This document shows, piece by piece, positions 41,510 through 50,379 of a stretch of DNA of 64,000 nucleotides. The position numbers were made by a program, and so were the translations under genes. This DNA is from Streptomyces sp. T12 (lineage in GTDB: Bacteria > Actinomycetota > Actinomycetes > Streptomycetales > Streptomycetaceae): NCBI RefSeq assembly GCF_028736035.1, contig NZ_CP117866.1:4774001-4838000 (forward strand). The letters are read 5' to 3'. Every line of letters starts with the position of its first letter. The stretch's first letter is position 1. Below the pieces are notes generated by a model. It had not been told where the DNA came from. It worked only from the letters and a program-made list of their open reading frames with translations, and searched no databases.

Positions 41510-42478
41510 GTGAGACATGTCATCGCCCTCGATGTGGGCGGCACCGGGATGAAGGCCGCCCTGGCGGGGGCGAGCGGCGCCGTGCCCAGTGAGGGCACGC
41601 CCGCCGTGCCCCACCAGGTCCGCCGCCCGACCGGGCGTGAGCGCGGGCCGGACGCGGTCGTCGAGGGCATCCTCGACTTCGCGGCCGAGCTGCGCGCGTA
41701 CGGCGAACAGCACTTCGGCGAGCCCGCTGCCGCCCTCGGCGTCGCCGTCCCCGGCATCGTCGACGAGGAGCGCGGCATCGCCGCCTACTCGGCCAACCTG
41801 GGCTGGCGCGACGTACCCCTGCGGCAGCTGCTCACCGAACGGCTCGGCGGCATCCCCGTCGCCCTCGGCCACGACGTGCGCACCGGCGGTCTCGCGGAGG
41901 GCCGCATCGGCGCGGGCAAGGGCGCCGACCGTTTCCTCTTCGTGCCGCTCGGCACCGGGATCGCCGGCGCCATCGGCATCGACGGCCGGGTGGAGGCGGG
42001 TGCACACGGCTTCGCGGGCGAGATCGGCCACATCGTCGTACGACCCGGCGGGCCCGCCTGTCCGTGCGGGCAGCGCGGCTGCCTGGAGCGGTTCGCGTCC
42101 GCGGCGGCGGTGAGCGAGGCCTGGGCCGCCGCCTGCGGGGACCCGGAAGCGGACGCTGCGGACTGCGCCAAGGCCGTCGCGTCCGGTGACCCGAACGCCG
42201 TACGGGTATGGCAGGAGGCCGTGGACGCGCTCGCCGACGGCCTGGTCACCGCCCTCACCCTGCTGGACCCGCGCACCCTGATCATCGGTGGCGGCCTCGC
42301 CGAGGCAGGGGAAACCTTGTTCACACCGCTGCGGGACGCCGTCCGGCGGCGGGTGACTTTCCAGAAGCTGCCGGAGATCGTCCCCGCCGCCCTGGGCGAC
42401 ACGGCGGGATGCCTGGGCGCCGGGCTGCTGGCCTGGGATCTCCTCGACAACACCGACGGCACGGAGGTAACCGCCTGA
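41510..42478 (+). CDS. nagK: N-acetylglucosamine kinase, ROK family
   Basis: 322 residues from GTG 41510; no clear ribosome binding site. ROK sugar kinase that phosphorylates GlcNAc to GlcNAc-6-P. ATP loop DVGGTGMKAAL (residues 8-18), LGVAVPGIVD, GHDVRTGGLAEG with catalytic Asp, sugar-binding EIGHIVVRPGGPACPCGQRG with the zinc-binding CxCGxxGCLE, and the late IIGGGLAEAG. Its TGA overlaps the nagA ATG (TGATG). The shared intergenic region with the sugar-binding lipoprotein holds two dre sites. NagK specificity is inferred from the nagA partner. Confidence 0.9.
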   Translation: MRHVIALDVGGTGMKAALAGASGAVPSEGTPAVPHQVRRPTGRERGPDAVVEGILDFAAELRAYGEQHFGEPAAALGVAVPGIVDEERGIAAYSANLGWRDVPLRQLLTERLGGIPVALGHDVRTGGLAEGRIGAGKGADRFLFVPLGTGIAGAIGIDGRVEAGAHGFAGEIGHIVVRPGGPACPCGQRGCLERFASAAAVSEAWAAACGDPEADAADCAKAVASGDPNAVRVWQEAVDALADGLVTALTLLDPRTLIIGGGLAEAGETLFTPLRDAVRRRVTFQKLPEIVPAALGDTAGCLGAGLLAWDLLDNTDGTEVTA

Positions 42479-43716
42479 TGGCCAACGCCCCAGGGGCTCG
42501 GGACAGCGCTGAATCTGCGGCTACCGCCGCGCGGGCGCGACCAGCCACGACGCACCCGCAGCCCGCGACGGACAAGGTGCCCCTCATCCTCTCCGGCGCC
42601 GACGTGGTCATGCCGACGGGAATCCTCAAAGACGGCCAAGTGATCGTCGACGGCACCCGCATCACCAGCACAGCCCCACAAAGCGCCCAGGTCATCGACG
42701 TAACCGGCCACTACCTGGTCCCCGGTTTCGTAGACATCCACAACCACGGCGGCGGTGGAGCCTCGTTCACCTCAGGCACGCCGGACGACGTGGTCAAGGG
42801 CATCCACACCCACCGCCTGCACGGCACCACCACCCTGGTCGCCTCCACGGTGACCGGCGACATGGACTTCCTGACCCAGCGAGCCGGCCTCCTCTCCGAA
42901 CTGGCCGAGCAGGGCGACATCGCGGGCATCCACTTCGAGGGGCCGTTCATCTCCCCGTGCCGCAAGGGCGCGCACTCCGAGGAACTGCTGCGCGACCCGG
43001 ACCCGGCGGAGGTGCGCAAGCTGATCGACGCGGCGCGCGGCAGGGCCACGATGGTCACCCTGGCCACCGAACTGCCGGGCGGCCTCGACTCCGTACGCCT
43101 CCTCGCCGAGCACGGCGTCATCGCGGCGATCGGGCACACGGACGCGTCGTACGAGCAGACGGTGGAGGCGATCGAGGCGGGCGCGACGGTCGCCACGCAC
43201 CTCTTCAACGCGATGCCGCCGCTCGGCCATCGCGAGCCGGGCCCGATCGCGGCCCTGCTGGAGGACGAGCGGGTGACCGTAGAGCTGATCAACGACGGCA
43301 CCCATCTGCACCCCGCCTCGCTCCAGCTGGCGTTCCATCACGCGGGCGCGGGCCGGGTCGCGTTCATCACGGACGCGATGGACGCCGCGGGCTTCGGCGA
43401 CGGCCGCTACATGCTCGGCCCGCTGGAGGTGGAAGTCGCCGACGGTGTGGCACGCCTCGTCGAAGGCGGCTCGATCGCGGGGTCCACCCTCACCCTCGAC
43501 CGCGCCTTCAAGCGGGCGGTGACGATCGACCGGCTGCCCGTCGAGGACGTGGTGGCGGCCCTGTCCGTCAACCCCGCCAAGCTGCTCGGCCGGTACGACC
43601 GCATCGGCTCCCTGGAGCCCGGCAAGGACGCCGACCTGGTGCTGCTGGACTCCGACTTCGACCTCAAGGGCGTGATGCGCCGGGGCGAATGGGTGGTCGA
43701 TCCCCAACTGGGGTGA
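42478..43716 (+). CDS. nagA: N-acetylglucosamine-6-phosphate deacetylase
   Basis: 412 residues if started at ATG 42478, which overlaps the nagK stop; GTG 42577 would give 379 residues and the usual family N-terminus (PLILSGADVV). Amidohydrolase that removes acetate from GlcNAc-6-P. Metal and catalytic residues: HNH in VDIHNHGGGG, Glu in IHFEGPFISP, IGHTDASYEQ, THLFNAMPPLGHREPG, and the active-site Asp in FITDAMDAAG. Product glucosamine-6-P is the DasR inducer. Codons 4-30 are a copy of a dispersed intergenic repeat, so the real start is uncertain. Confidence 0.92.
   Translation: MANAPGARDSAESAATAARARPATTHPQPATDKVPLILSGADVVMPTGILKDGQVIVDGTRITSTAPQSAQVIDVTGHYLVPGFVDIHNHGGGGASFTSGTPDDVVKGIHTHRLHGTTTLVASTVTGDMDFLTQRAGLLSELAEQGDIAGIHFEGPFISPCRKGAHSEELLRDPDPAEVRKLIDAARGRATMVTLATELPGGLDSVRLLAEHGVIAAIGHTDASYEQTVEAIEAGATVATHLFNAMPPLGHREPGPIAALLEDERVTVELINDGTHLHPASLQLAFHHAGAGRVAFITDAMDAAGFGDGRYMLGPLEVEVADGVARLVEGGSIAGSTLTLDRAFKRAVTIDRLPVEDVVAALSVNPAKLLGRYDRIGSLEPGKDADLVLLDSDFDLKGVMRRGEWVVDPQLG
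42489..42564. repeat. Dispersed Streptomyces intergenic repeat inside nagA 5' end
   Basis: CAGGGGCTCGGGACAGCGCT, GCGGCTACCGCCGCGCGGGC, GCGACCAGCC and CGCACCCGCAG follow each other as in the copy at 34665-34746. The copy lies immediately after the first nagA ATG and is open in that frame. Confidence 0.75.
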
Positions 43717-43857
43717 TGTGTCCTGCTGTTGAGGGCGGCGGTTGTCCTGCGAGACTGGGACGGCCGCCGTCCGTTTGGCATGATCAGCCTCCGGGCGAAG
43801 CGCCCGGCAGACAGACGGCAAACACATCGCGAACTTCTTCGGGGGAGGTCGGCCCAG

Positions 43858-44787
43858 GTGATCCTCACGGTCACACTGAACACCGCTCTCGACATCACCT
43901 ATCGCGTACGGGCACTACGGCCCCACGCGTCCCACCGCGTCTCCGACGTCACCGAACGCCCCGGCGGCAAGGGCCTGAACGTGGCCCGCGTCCTCGCCGC
44001 CCTCGGCCACGAGGTGACAATCACCGGCTTCGCGGGCGGCGCGACGGGCAGCGTCGTACAGGAGCGGCTCACGGCCACGCCGGGCGTGGTGGACGCGCTG
44101 GTCCCGGTGACGGGCGCGACCCGACGCACCATCGCCGTGGTCGACGAGCGAACCGGCGACACGACCCAGCTCAACGAACCCGGCCCGACGATCACCTCCG
44201 CCGAGTGGTCCGCCTTCCAGGAGGCGTACGAGGACCTCGTCCCGTCGGCCTTGGCGGTGGCCCTGTGCGGCAGCCTGCCGCCGGGGGTGCCGGTGGGGGC
44301 GTACGCCGGTCTGGTACGGGCCGCTCGCGCGGCGGAGGTTCCTGTACTGCTGGACACCAGCGGCGAGGCACTGCGCCGGGGCGTCGCCGCCCGCCCGGAC
44401 ATCATCAAGCCCAACGCCGACGAACTGGCCGAACTCACCGGCTCCCACGAGCCGTTGCGCGCCACCCAGGACGCCCGCCGCCGCGGCGCCCGCGCGGTGG
44501 TCGCCTCCCTCGGCGACACAGGCCTCCTGGCCCTGACCCCCGAGGGCCGCTGGCGCGCCACCCCACCGGCCCGCCTCCACGGCAACCCCACCGGCGCCGG
44601 CGACGCAGCGGTCGCGGGCCTGCTGTCGGGGCTGGTCGAGCGGCTGCCCTGGCCGGAACGGCTGACCCACGCGGCAGCGCTGAGCGCGGCGAGCGTGGTG
44701 GCGCCGGTGGCGGGGGAGTTCGACCGGGGGGCCTACGAGGAGTTGCTGGGGCGGGTTGTGGTGACCGGGGAGGTCACCGCAGCCTGA
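43858..44787 (+). CDS. PfkB family hexose kinase (1-phosphofructokinase-like)
   Basis: 309 residues from GTG 43858 with GGGAGG upstream. Ribokinase/PfkB fold: VTLNTALDITYRV start, first signature PGGKGLNVARVLAALG, second signature NPTGAGDAAVAGLLSG with catalytic Asp, and KPNADELAELTG. It is closest to the 1-phosphofructokinase/tagatose-6-phosphate kinase group. Downstream of nagA by 141 bases, so it may act on a sugar phosphate in amino-sugar or chitin catabolism; exact substrate unknown. The intergenic space could hold its own promoter. Confidence 0.88.
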   Translation: MILTVTLNTALDITYRVRALRPHASHRVSDVTERPGGKGLNVARVLAALGHEVTITGFAGGATGSVVQERLTATPGVVDALVPVTGATRRTIAVVDERTGDTTQLNEPGPTITSAEWSAFQEAYEDLVPSALAVALCGSLPPGVPVGAYAGLVRAARAAEVPVLLDTSGEALRRGVAARPDIIKPNADELAELTGSHEPLRATQDARRRGARAVVASLGDTGLLALTPEGRWRATPPARLHGNPTGAGDAAVAGLLSGLVERLPWPERLTHAAALSAASVVAPVAGEFDRGAYEELLGRVVVTGEVTAA

Positions 44788-44793
44788 CGGCTA

Positions 44794-45753
44794 CTACTTG
44801 ACCCAGCCCTTCACCAGCCACAGCTGATCGATGAGGGCGTCGCACTGGTTGCCCTGCTCGCAGGACACCTTGATCGTGTTCGTGCCCTTGTTGAGCTGGA
44901 TCCAGTTGTACGTTTTCGTCCAGCTCTTCTCGTAGTCACCCTCGGGGCCGTGCGCCCAGTTCTTCAGGTCGACCGGAGTGTTGGCCGGCGTGCCGTTGAC
45001 CGTGAGGGTGGCGTTCTGGTCCTTGCCGGGGACGCTGTAGCCGACGTACACGGTGTACTTGCCGGACTTCGGGATGCCGTTGACCTTCCAGGTGACCGAG
45101 GAGCCGACCTGGTTGAAGCCCTGGACGTAGACGCCGCCGTCCGCCTGGGCACCCTTGACGTCGGACGCGGTGACGGCGCTGCCGCCGAGGGCGAGGGCCT
45201 TGGCGTCGATCGTCGGCAGGTCCTCTTCGGCCGCCTGGCTGTTGCTGTTCGACGGGCTCGGCGCGGTGCTCTGCTGGGACTGCGTCGGCGTCGAGTCGGC
45301 CTCGTTGTCCTTGTCGCCCTTGTCCTCGTCACCGCCCAGCATCGCCACCCCGATGCCTATGACGACCGCCGCGACCACCGCGATCGCGCCGATCAGCAGG
45401 CCCTTGGTGTTGGGGCCCCCGCCGCGGCCGCCGCCGGAGCCGCTGCCGCCGCTGTACGCCGGCTGCTGCTGGGCCGTCGGTGCCGCGCCGGGGTGTGTCT
45501 CCGGCGCCGCGTAGTGCGCGTTCGGCTGGCCGTACGTGCCCTGCTGTTGCGGTATCTGGCCGTGGGGCGCCGTCGGCTGCTGCTGGCCGTACTGGCGCTG
45601 GCCGACCGCTCGCACCCGGTTGACCGAGCCCGGGTAGCCGTAGCCCCCGCCACCGGAGGGGGGCTGGGCGCCGTTGGCCTGCCCGTCGGCGTAGAGGTAG
45701 CCGAACGGGTCGTCGTCCTCTGGCGTAGTGGCGCCGTTGTTGCCGGACGTCAT
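44794..45753 (-). CDS. Membrane-anchored CBM35-like carbohydrate-binding protein
   Basis: 319 residues from ATG 45753 with GAGGAG 11 bases upstream. The N-terminal ~110 residues are a Gly/Gln/Pro-rich cytoplasmic tail (PEDDDPFGYLYADGQANGAQ). One transmembrane helix lies at about 118-138 (GLLIGAIAVVAAVVIGIGVA), then a Ser/Thr-rich linker with SQQSTAPSPSNSNSQ, then a beta-sandwich from about 185 to the end of the CBM35/CBM6 type, ending LIDQLWLVKGWVK. The domain is exposed outside the cell and could bind uronic or cell-wall sugars. Convergent with the PfkB gene, 6 bases apart. Confidence 0.85.
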   Translation of the reverse strand: MTSGNNGATTPEDDDPFGYLYADGQANGAQPPSGGGGYGYPGSVNRVRAVGQRQYGQQQPTAPHGQIPQQQGTYGQPNAHYAAPETHPGAAPTAQQQPAYSGGSGSGGGRGGGPNTKGLLIGAIAVVAAVVIGIGVAMLGGDEDKGDKDNEADSTPTQSQQSTAPSPSNSNSQAAEEDLPTIDAKALALGGSAVTASDVKGAQADGGVYVQGFNQVGSSVTWKVNGIPKSGKYTVYVGYSVPGKDQNATLTVNGTPANTPVDLKNWAHGPEGDYEKSWTKTYNWIQLNKGTNTIKVSCEQGNQCDALIDQLWLVKGWVK

Positions 45754-45874
45754 CCCTTTGGTACTCCTCACCAGGTGCGGGCGGATGCGATACGTGGGGT
45801 CAGAATGGCGAGCCTACCCGCTCCTGCTGACCCAAACGGGTGACACGGATCGCATCAGCTCGCTGACCTGGGAG

Positions 45875-47530
45875 TTACCCAGCGCGTCTGTGCTGTTTGG
45901 GACGAGATCGTTTCTCTACGTACATCCGCTCGTCAGCGGACTTCAACACTTCGTCCGCGGTCATCCCGCAGTGTGCCCACCCGATGCCGAAGCTGGCGCC
46001 CACCCGTACGGCACGGCCTTCCGCCCGGATGGGCTGGATGATCTCGTTGCGCAGACGTACGGCGAGGTCCTGGGCGTCGGCCCGGCCGAGCCCGTCGGCG
46101 AGGATCACGAACTCGTCGCCGCCGAGCCGGGCGACGGTGTCGCCGTCGCGGACCCCGCGCGTCAGCCGCCTGGCCACCTCGATGAGAACCGCGTCACCCG
46201 CGTTGTGCCCGAACCGGTCGTTGATCGACTTGAAGCCGTCGAGGTCGCAGAAGAGGACCGCGAGCCCCTTGGCGCCGTCGTCGCGCCCGCCCTCGACCGG
46301 GGCGATGGTGTGCTCGTGATGGTCGTAGGCGTCGAACGCCGCCGCGCCGGGGAAGTCGAAGCCGTGGCCGTTGGCGTCGTAGACGGCGGGGTGGCCGTAG
46401 GCCGCGTCCGTGGACTCCAGGGCGCCCGCGTGGGTGGGGCGCTGACACAGGCGCGCGGAGAGGCGGGAGCGCAGCTCGGCGGAGTTCGGCAGGCCGGTGA
46501 GGGAGTCGTGGGAGGCGCGGTGGGCGAGCTGGAGCTCGCGGCGCTTGCGCTCCTCGATGTCCTCGACGTGGGTGAGCAGGAAGCGGGGGCCGTCGGCGGC
46601 GTCGGCGACGACGGAGTTACGGAGCGAGACCCACACATAGGTGCCGTCGCGGCGGCCCAGGCGCAGCTCCGCGCGGCCGCCCTCCGCCGACGTACGCAGC
46701 AGCGTGCCGATGTCCTCGGGGTGGACGAGGTCGGAGAAGGAGTAGCGGCGCATCGCGGAGGCGGGGCGGCCCAGCAGGCGGCACAGCGCGTCATTGGTCC
46801 TGAGGATCCGGCCGTGCTGGTCACCGCCCATCTCGGCGATGGCCATGCCGGAGGGGGCGTACTCGAAGGCCTGCCTGAAGCTTTCCTCGCTCGCGCGCAG
46901 CGCCTGCTGCTCGCGTTCGAGCCGGACCAGTGCCCGCTGCATATTCGCGCGTAGACGTGCGTTGCTGATGGCGATGGCGGCCTGGAACGCGTACATCTGG
47001 AGCGCCTCGCGCCCCCATGCGCCCGGCAGCCGGCCGTTGCGCGGCCGGTCCACGGACAGGACGCCGATCAGCTCGCCGCACGCGCTGCCCTGCACGCCGG
47101 GCGTGTACATCGGCGCGAACAGGCGGTCCGAGGGGTGCCACTCGTCCTCGAAGCGGGGCGCGGGGCCGTCGGTGTACCACTGCGGTACGTCGTCGTCGTC
47201 GAGTATCCAGCCCTCGGTGTGCGGGATGAAGACCAGGTCGCCCCAGCGCTCGCCCATGGTCAGCCGGCGCTCCCAGGAGTCGCGGGAGCCGACACGGCCG
47301 GTGATGAGGGCCTCGGCGGCGGGGTTGCCGGAGAAGGCGGCGACGACGAGATCGCCGTCGGGGCGTACGAGGTTGACGCACGCGAGTTCGTAGCCGAGGC
47401 CGGCGACAACGCCGTCGGCCACGGTCTGCAGCGTGTCCGCCAGGCTGCGGGCGGTGTTCATGTCCGCCATGACCTGGTGCACTTGTCGCAGGGTCGCAAG
47501 ACGGACGTACGGCTCCGACTCGGTCTCCAT
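45875..47530 (-). CDS. cdgB: Diguanylate cyclase with GAF and PAS domains (CdgB-like)
   Basis: 551 residues from ATG 47530 with GGGGGGAGGG upstream. GAF at about 25-185, PAS/PAC at about 205-325, then a GGDEF domain at about 345-545. The active site GGDEF (470-474) is intact and the product-inhibition I-site RDGD (461-464) lies five residues upstream, so it should make c-di-GMP with feedback control. A ~50-residue insertion separates LTGLPNSAELRSRL from LFCDLDGFKSIND. In S. coelicolor the equivalent (SCO4281, from memory) influences development and antibiotic production and is a BldD target; a GTGAC-N4-GTCAC palindrome upstream fits that. Confidence 0.92.
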   Translation of the reverse strand: METESEPYVRLATLRQVHQVMADMNTARSLADTLQTVADGVVAGLGYELACVNLVRPDGDLVVAAFSGNPAAEALITGRVGSRDSWERRLTMGERWGDLVFIPHTEGWILDDDDVPQWYTDGPAPRFEDEWHPSDRLFAPMYTPGVQGSACGELIGVLSVDRPRNGRLPGAWGREALQMYAFQAAIAISNARLRANMQRALVRLEREQQALRASEESFRQAFEYAPSGMAIAEMGGDQHGRILRTNDALCRLLGRPASAMRRYSFSDLVHPEDIGTLLRTSAEGGRAELRLGRRDGTYVWVSLRNSVVADAADGPRFLLTHVEDIEERKRRELQLAHRASHDSLTGLPNSAELRSRLSARLCQRPTHAGALESTDAAYGHPAVYDANGHGFDFPGAAAFDAYDHHEHTIAPVEGGRDDGAKGLAVLFCDLDGFKSINDRFGHNAGDAVLIEVARRLTRGVRDGDTVARLGGDEFVILADGLGRADAQDLAVRLRNEIIQPIRAEGRAVRVGASFGIGWAHCGMTADEVLKSADERMYVEKRSRPKQHRRAG

Positions 47531-47671
47531 GCTCGCCCTCCCCCCGAGACCTCGCAGCGAATCAAGGGTGCTCTTCGGCGCTTCTTAATCGATCGTGCCC
47601 TTGCAGCTTCCCCGCCACTGAATCACAGCGCGCTGCCCACTCGGTACACAGGGTCAACAATTAATGGCTCT

Positions 47672-47687
47672 TGTGACTCAAGTCACA
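47672..47687. promoter_or_regulatory. BldD-like palindrome upstream of cdgB
   Basis: TGTGACTCAAGTCACA is a perfect palindrome with 7-bp arms and a CA centre, 142 bases before the cdgB ATG, matching the GTGAC...GTCAC pattern of BldD boxes. The rest of 47531-47959 is the cdgB leader and an A/T-richer promoter area with paired GCGTTT/AACGC steps near 47728; no other gene seen. Confidence 0.8.
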
Positions 47688-47959
47688 GAGAAACGTGAAC
47701 AATTGAGCGGCGTTTCTGCGTTTTTCCTGTGCGTTTACCGAACGCAAACTTTGTGCGCGTGTGGAGGTGCCGCGAAACGGTTCTGAACAGGCGCGTCGGG
47801 CTCCGTCCGTAGTCCTAGGTCTGTTCTCGGGCGAAGGGCCGATGTGGCGTGTGCGGGGCTGACATTAGCGTTTTCGGCGTGCCGAACACTTCTCCCCCCG
47901 CGCCGCCCGTGACCGCCGTCCTCCCCACCGCCCGGAGCGCTTCCGGGCATGCTGAGGGC

Positions 47960-48478
47960 GTGAGCAACGACGAGTTCCGTGCCGCCATGTCGCGGCTGGC
48001 CGCGGGTGTGGTCCTGGTGACCGCGCTCGAGCCGCCGCTGGACCCGGACGACCCGCACGCGCCGGTCGGCGAGGACGTCGGCATGACGGCCACGGCCTTC
48101 ATGTCCGTGTCCCTGGACCCGCCGCTGGTCCTGGTCAGCCTTCGCGAGGGCTCCCGCATGGACGACCTGCTCGTCGAGCAGCCCCTGTGGGCGGTCTCGG
48201 TCCTCTCCGAGAGCCAGCGCCACATCGCCGGCCGCTTCGCCATGAAGGGCCGCGTCAGCGACCGGCTGCTGTTCGCCGACATCCCGTACGTCCGCGGCAA
48301 GGAGACCGGCGCCCCGCTGGTGGGCGGCGCGCTGGCCACCCTGGAGTGCCGCACCGAGCAGCGGGTGACGGCCGGCGACCACACTCTGGTGATCGGCCGC
48401 GTCCTGTCGGCCTCACTGCCGAGTTCGGACGGGGGGCCGCTGACGTATTTCCGGGGGCGGTACCGGCAGTTGGGGTGA
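47960..48478 (+). CDS. Flavin reductase family protein
   Basis: 172 residues from GTG 47960; upstream in-frame GTG 47879 would add 27 residues, and the choice is not certain. FMN-binding split barrel: SNDEFRAAMSRLAAGVVLVT, GMTATAFMSVSLDPPLVLVS, HIAGRFA, LLFADIPYVRGKETGAPLV, and the late VIGRVLSASLP. These NAD(P)H:FMN reductases supply reduced flavin to monooxygenases. Divergent from cdgB. Acceptor enzyme not in the window. Confidence 0.88.
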   Translation: MSNDEFRAAMSRLAAGVVLVTALEPPLDPDDPHAPVGEDVGMTATAFMSVSLDPPLVLVSLREGSRMDDLLVEQPLWAVSVLSESQRHIAGRFAMKGRVSDRLLFADIPYVRGKETGAPLVGGALATLECRTEQRVTAGDHTLVIGRVLSASLPSSDGGPLTYFRGRYRQLG

Positions 48479-48557
48479 AGATCAGCGATCGAGGCGAGAT
48501 CCGGAGCCCGGACGAAAATCCGTGGCCGCCGATGATCACTCGGCATACCGTGCGCGG

Positions 48558-49040
48558 ATGACATCGACTCCCGCACTCCGCCTCGAAAACATCACACCCG
48601 TAAACTTCGAGACCGCGACCGGCATACGCGTCCGCCCCGAGCAGGAATTCGCAGTCTCCCCGGTGATGCAGTCCCTCGCCGAGGCATACGTTCATCCGGC
48701 GGGCGTCGCCTGGCCGCGCCTGATTGTCGATGGTGACCGTCCTGTCGGGTTCCTGATGGCCTTCTTCGACATCGACTGGCGCGGCGACGGCACACTGTTC
48801 CGCTCGGGACTGTGGCGGCTGAACATCGCGGCGGAGGAACAGGGCCGTGGCTACGGCCGGTTCGCGGTCGAGTCCGTGGCCACCGAGATCCGCCGCCGGG
48901 GCGGCACGGAGTTGTACGTCACCTGGCATCCCGGACCGAACGGCCCTGAGGGCTTCTACCTCGGCCTCGGCTTCCGGCCGAACGGGGAGACCAGCGAGGG
49001 CGAGACGGTGGGGGTGCTGGAGCTGGACCGGATCGGCTAG
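48558..49040 (+). CDS. GNAT family N-acetyltransferase
   Basis: 160 residues from ATG 48558. Acetyl-CoA loop EEQGRGYGRFAVESVATEI (about 96-114) and the conserved LRLENITPVNFETATGI start and LYVTWHPGPNGPEGFYLGLG end are typical for a small diamine/amino-acid type GNAT. Substrate unknown. It ends in a 4-base overlap with the convergent ECF sigma gene. Confidence 0.88.
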   Translation: MTSTPALRLENITPVNFETATGIRVRPEQEFAVSPVMQSLAEAYVHPAGVAWPRLIVDGDRPVGFLMAFFDIDWRGDGTLFRSGLWRLNIAAEEQGRGYGRFAVESVATEIRRRGGTELYVTWHPGPNGPEGFYLGLGFRPNGETSEGETVGVLELDRIG

Positions 49041-49936
49041 ATCGGCCTGACGTCGAGCCGGGACACCCGCCCGGGATCCGTCACGATGTCGATCACGGCG
49101 ATCCGATCCCGTACGAACGCAAACTTCAGGGCCCGCTCCACCCGCCCCTCGGCAAGCACCACGAACCCCGCCACCCCGTCGACCAGCGCGGGTCGCGCGA
49201 CACCGGCAAGGGGCCCGAACGTCGCCGCGCCCCGCGCCACCGCCGCCGCGCCCGTGGCCACCCCGACCTCGGTGCGGGCGACGACGTCCGGGTCCAGGAC
49301 GTCGAGCAGCCCGTCGAAGTCACCGTTCCGCGCGGCGGCGAGGAAGGCGTCCACGAGCTGCCGCTGCCTGGCGCGGTCGGCCGCGGGCACGTCCGCCCCC
49401 TGTACCCGGCGCCGGGCACGGCTGGCGAGCTGCCGGGCGGCGGCCGGCGTACGGTCCACGACGGCCGCGACCTCCTCGTACGGCACCCCGAACAGGTCGT
49501 GCAGCACGAACGCCAGCCGCTCGGCGGGCGTCAGGGCGTCCAGTACGACGAGCAGGGCCACGCCCACCGAGTCGGCGAGGAGCGCGTCCTGCTCGGGGTC
49601 GGTCGCGGAGGCGGGCGGGATGGCGGACGCGAAGACGGCGGGTGCGGCCGGAGCGGCGGGAGCGGGTGCCGTGGTGTCCAGGGGCTGCTCCGCGCGGGAC
49701 TTGCGGGAGCGAAGCATGTCCAGGCAGACCCGGCCGACGACGGTCGTCAGCCAGCCGCCGAGGTTGTCGACCCGGGTGGTGTCGGAGCGGCTCACCCGGA
49801 ACCACGCCTCCTGCACCGCGTCGTCGGCCTCGGCGGTCGAGCCGAGCATGCGATGAGCGACGGCGCGCAGACGGGCACGGTGCGCCTCGAAGCGCTGGGC
49901 AAGGAAGTCGGTGTCGCTGGTGTCGCCGCCGCTCAT
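49037..49936 (-). CDS. ECF sigma factor with SnoaL-like C-terminal domain (SigJ/ECF41 type)
   Basis: 299 residues from ATG 49936. Sigma2 at about 10-80 (FEAHRARLRAVAHRMLGS, DDAVQEAWFRVSR, LGGWLTTVVGRVCLDMLRSR), sigma4 at about 135-185 (LTPAERLAFVLHDLFGVPYE, RTPAAARQLASRARRRV), then a ~115-residue SnoaL-like domain (VDAFLAAARNGDFDGLLDVL) that normally tunes activity in ECF41-type factors. No anti-sigma gene is beside it; these sigmas usually sit near an oxidoreductase or carboxymuconolactone decarboxylase target. The promoter region contains a large tandem repeat. Confidence 0.9.
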   Translation of the reverse strand: MSGGDTSDTDFLAQRFEAHRARLRAVAHRMLGSTAEADDAVQEAWFRVSRSDTTRVDNLGGWLTTVVGRVCLDMLRSRKSRAEQPLDTTAPAPAAPAAPAVFASAIPPASATDPEQDALLADSVGVALLVVLDALTPAERLAFVLHDLFGVPYEEVAAVVDRTPAAARQLASRARRRVQGADVPAADRARQRQLVDAFLAAARNGDFDGLLDVLDPDVVARTEVGVATGAAAVARGAATFGPLAGVARPALVDGVAGFVVLAEGRVERALKFAFVRDRIAVIDIVTDPGRVSRLDVRPI

Positions 49937-50002
49937 CTGTCACAGCCTCTCGTCGCGGTCCGTCATCAGTGGCATGACGGATCGCGCGACGGGGATGTGA
50001 CA

Positions 50003-50378
50003 GGCGCGGTACGGGTGGTGGCGGCGCAGTGCGGGTGTGTGGCGGCGCAGTGCGAGTGCGTGGCGGCCCGGTACGGGTGCGTGGCGGCCCGGTACGGGTG
50101 CGTGGCGGCGCGGTACGGGTACGCGACGGCCCGGTACGGGAGCGCGACGGCGCGGTACGGGTGGTGGCGGCCCGGTACGGGAGCGCGACGGCCGGTGTGG
50201 CCGTGGGCGGAGGTGCGGCTGCGGCGCGGAGGTGCCGGCCGCGGCGTGAGGTGCCGACCTCAGCGCGGAGCGCCGACCTCAGCGCGGGGTGCAGGCCGCA
50301 GCGCGGAGCGCGGCCGCAGCGCAGGGCGCCGACCGCAGCGCGGAGACGCGGCCACGGCGCAGGGCGCCGGCCGGAGCC
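50003..50378. repeat. Two-part GC tandem repeat upstream of ECF sigma gene
   Basis: From 50003 to about 50195 the core CGGTACGGG appears seven times, plus two variants (CAGTGCGGG, CAGTGCGAG), with units of about 21 bases of the GTGCGTGG/GCGCGACGG type. From 50205 to 50378 a second class of unit (GCAGCGCGGAGC, GGCGCCGACC) continues to the ArfB stop. The 443-base gap holds no believable coding gene. Confidence 0.85.
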
Positions 50379-50379
50379 C

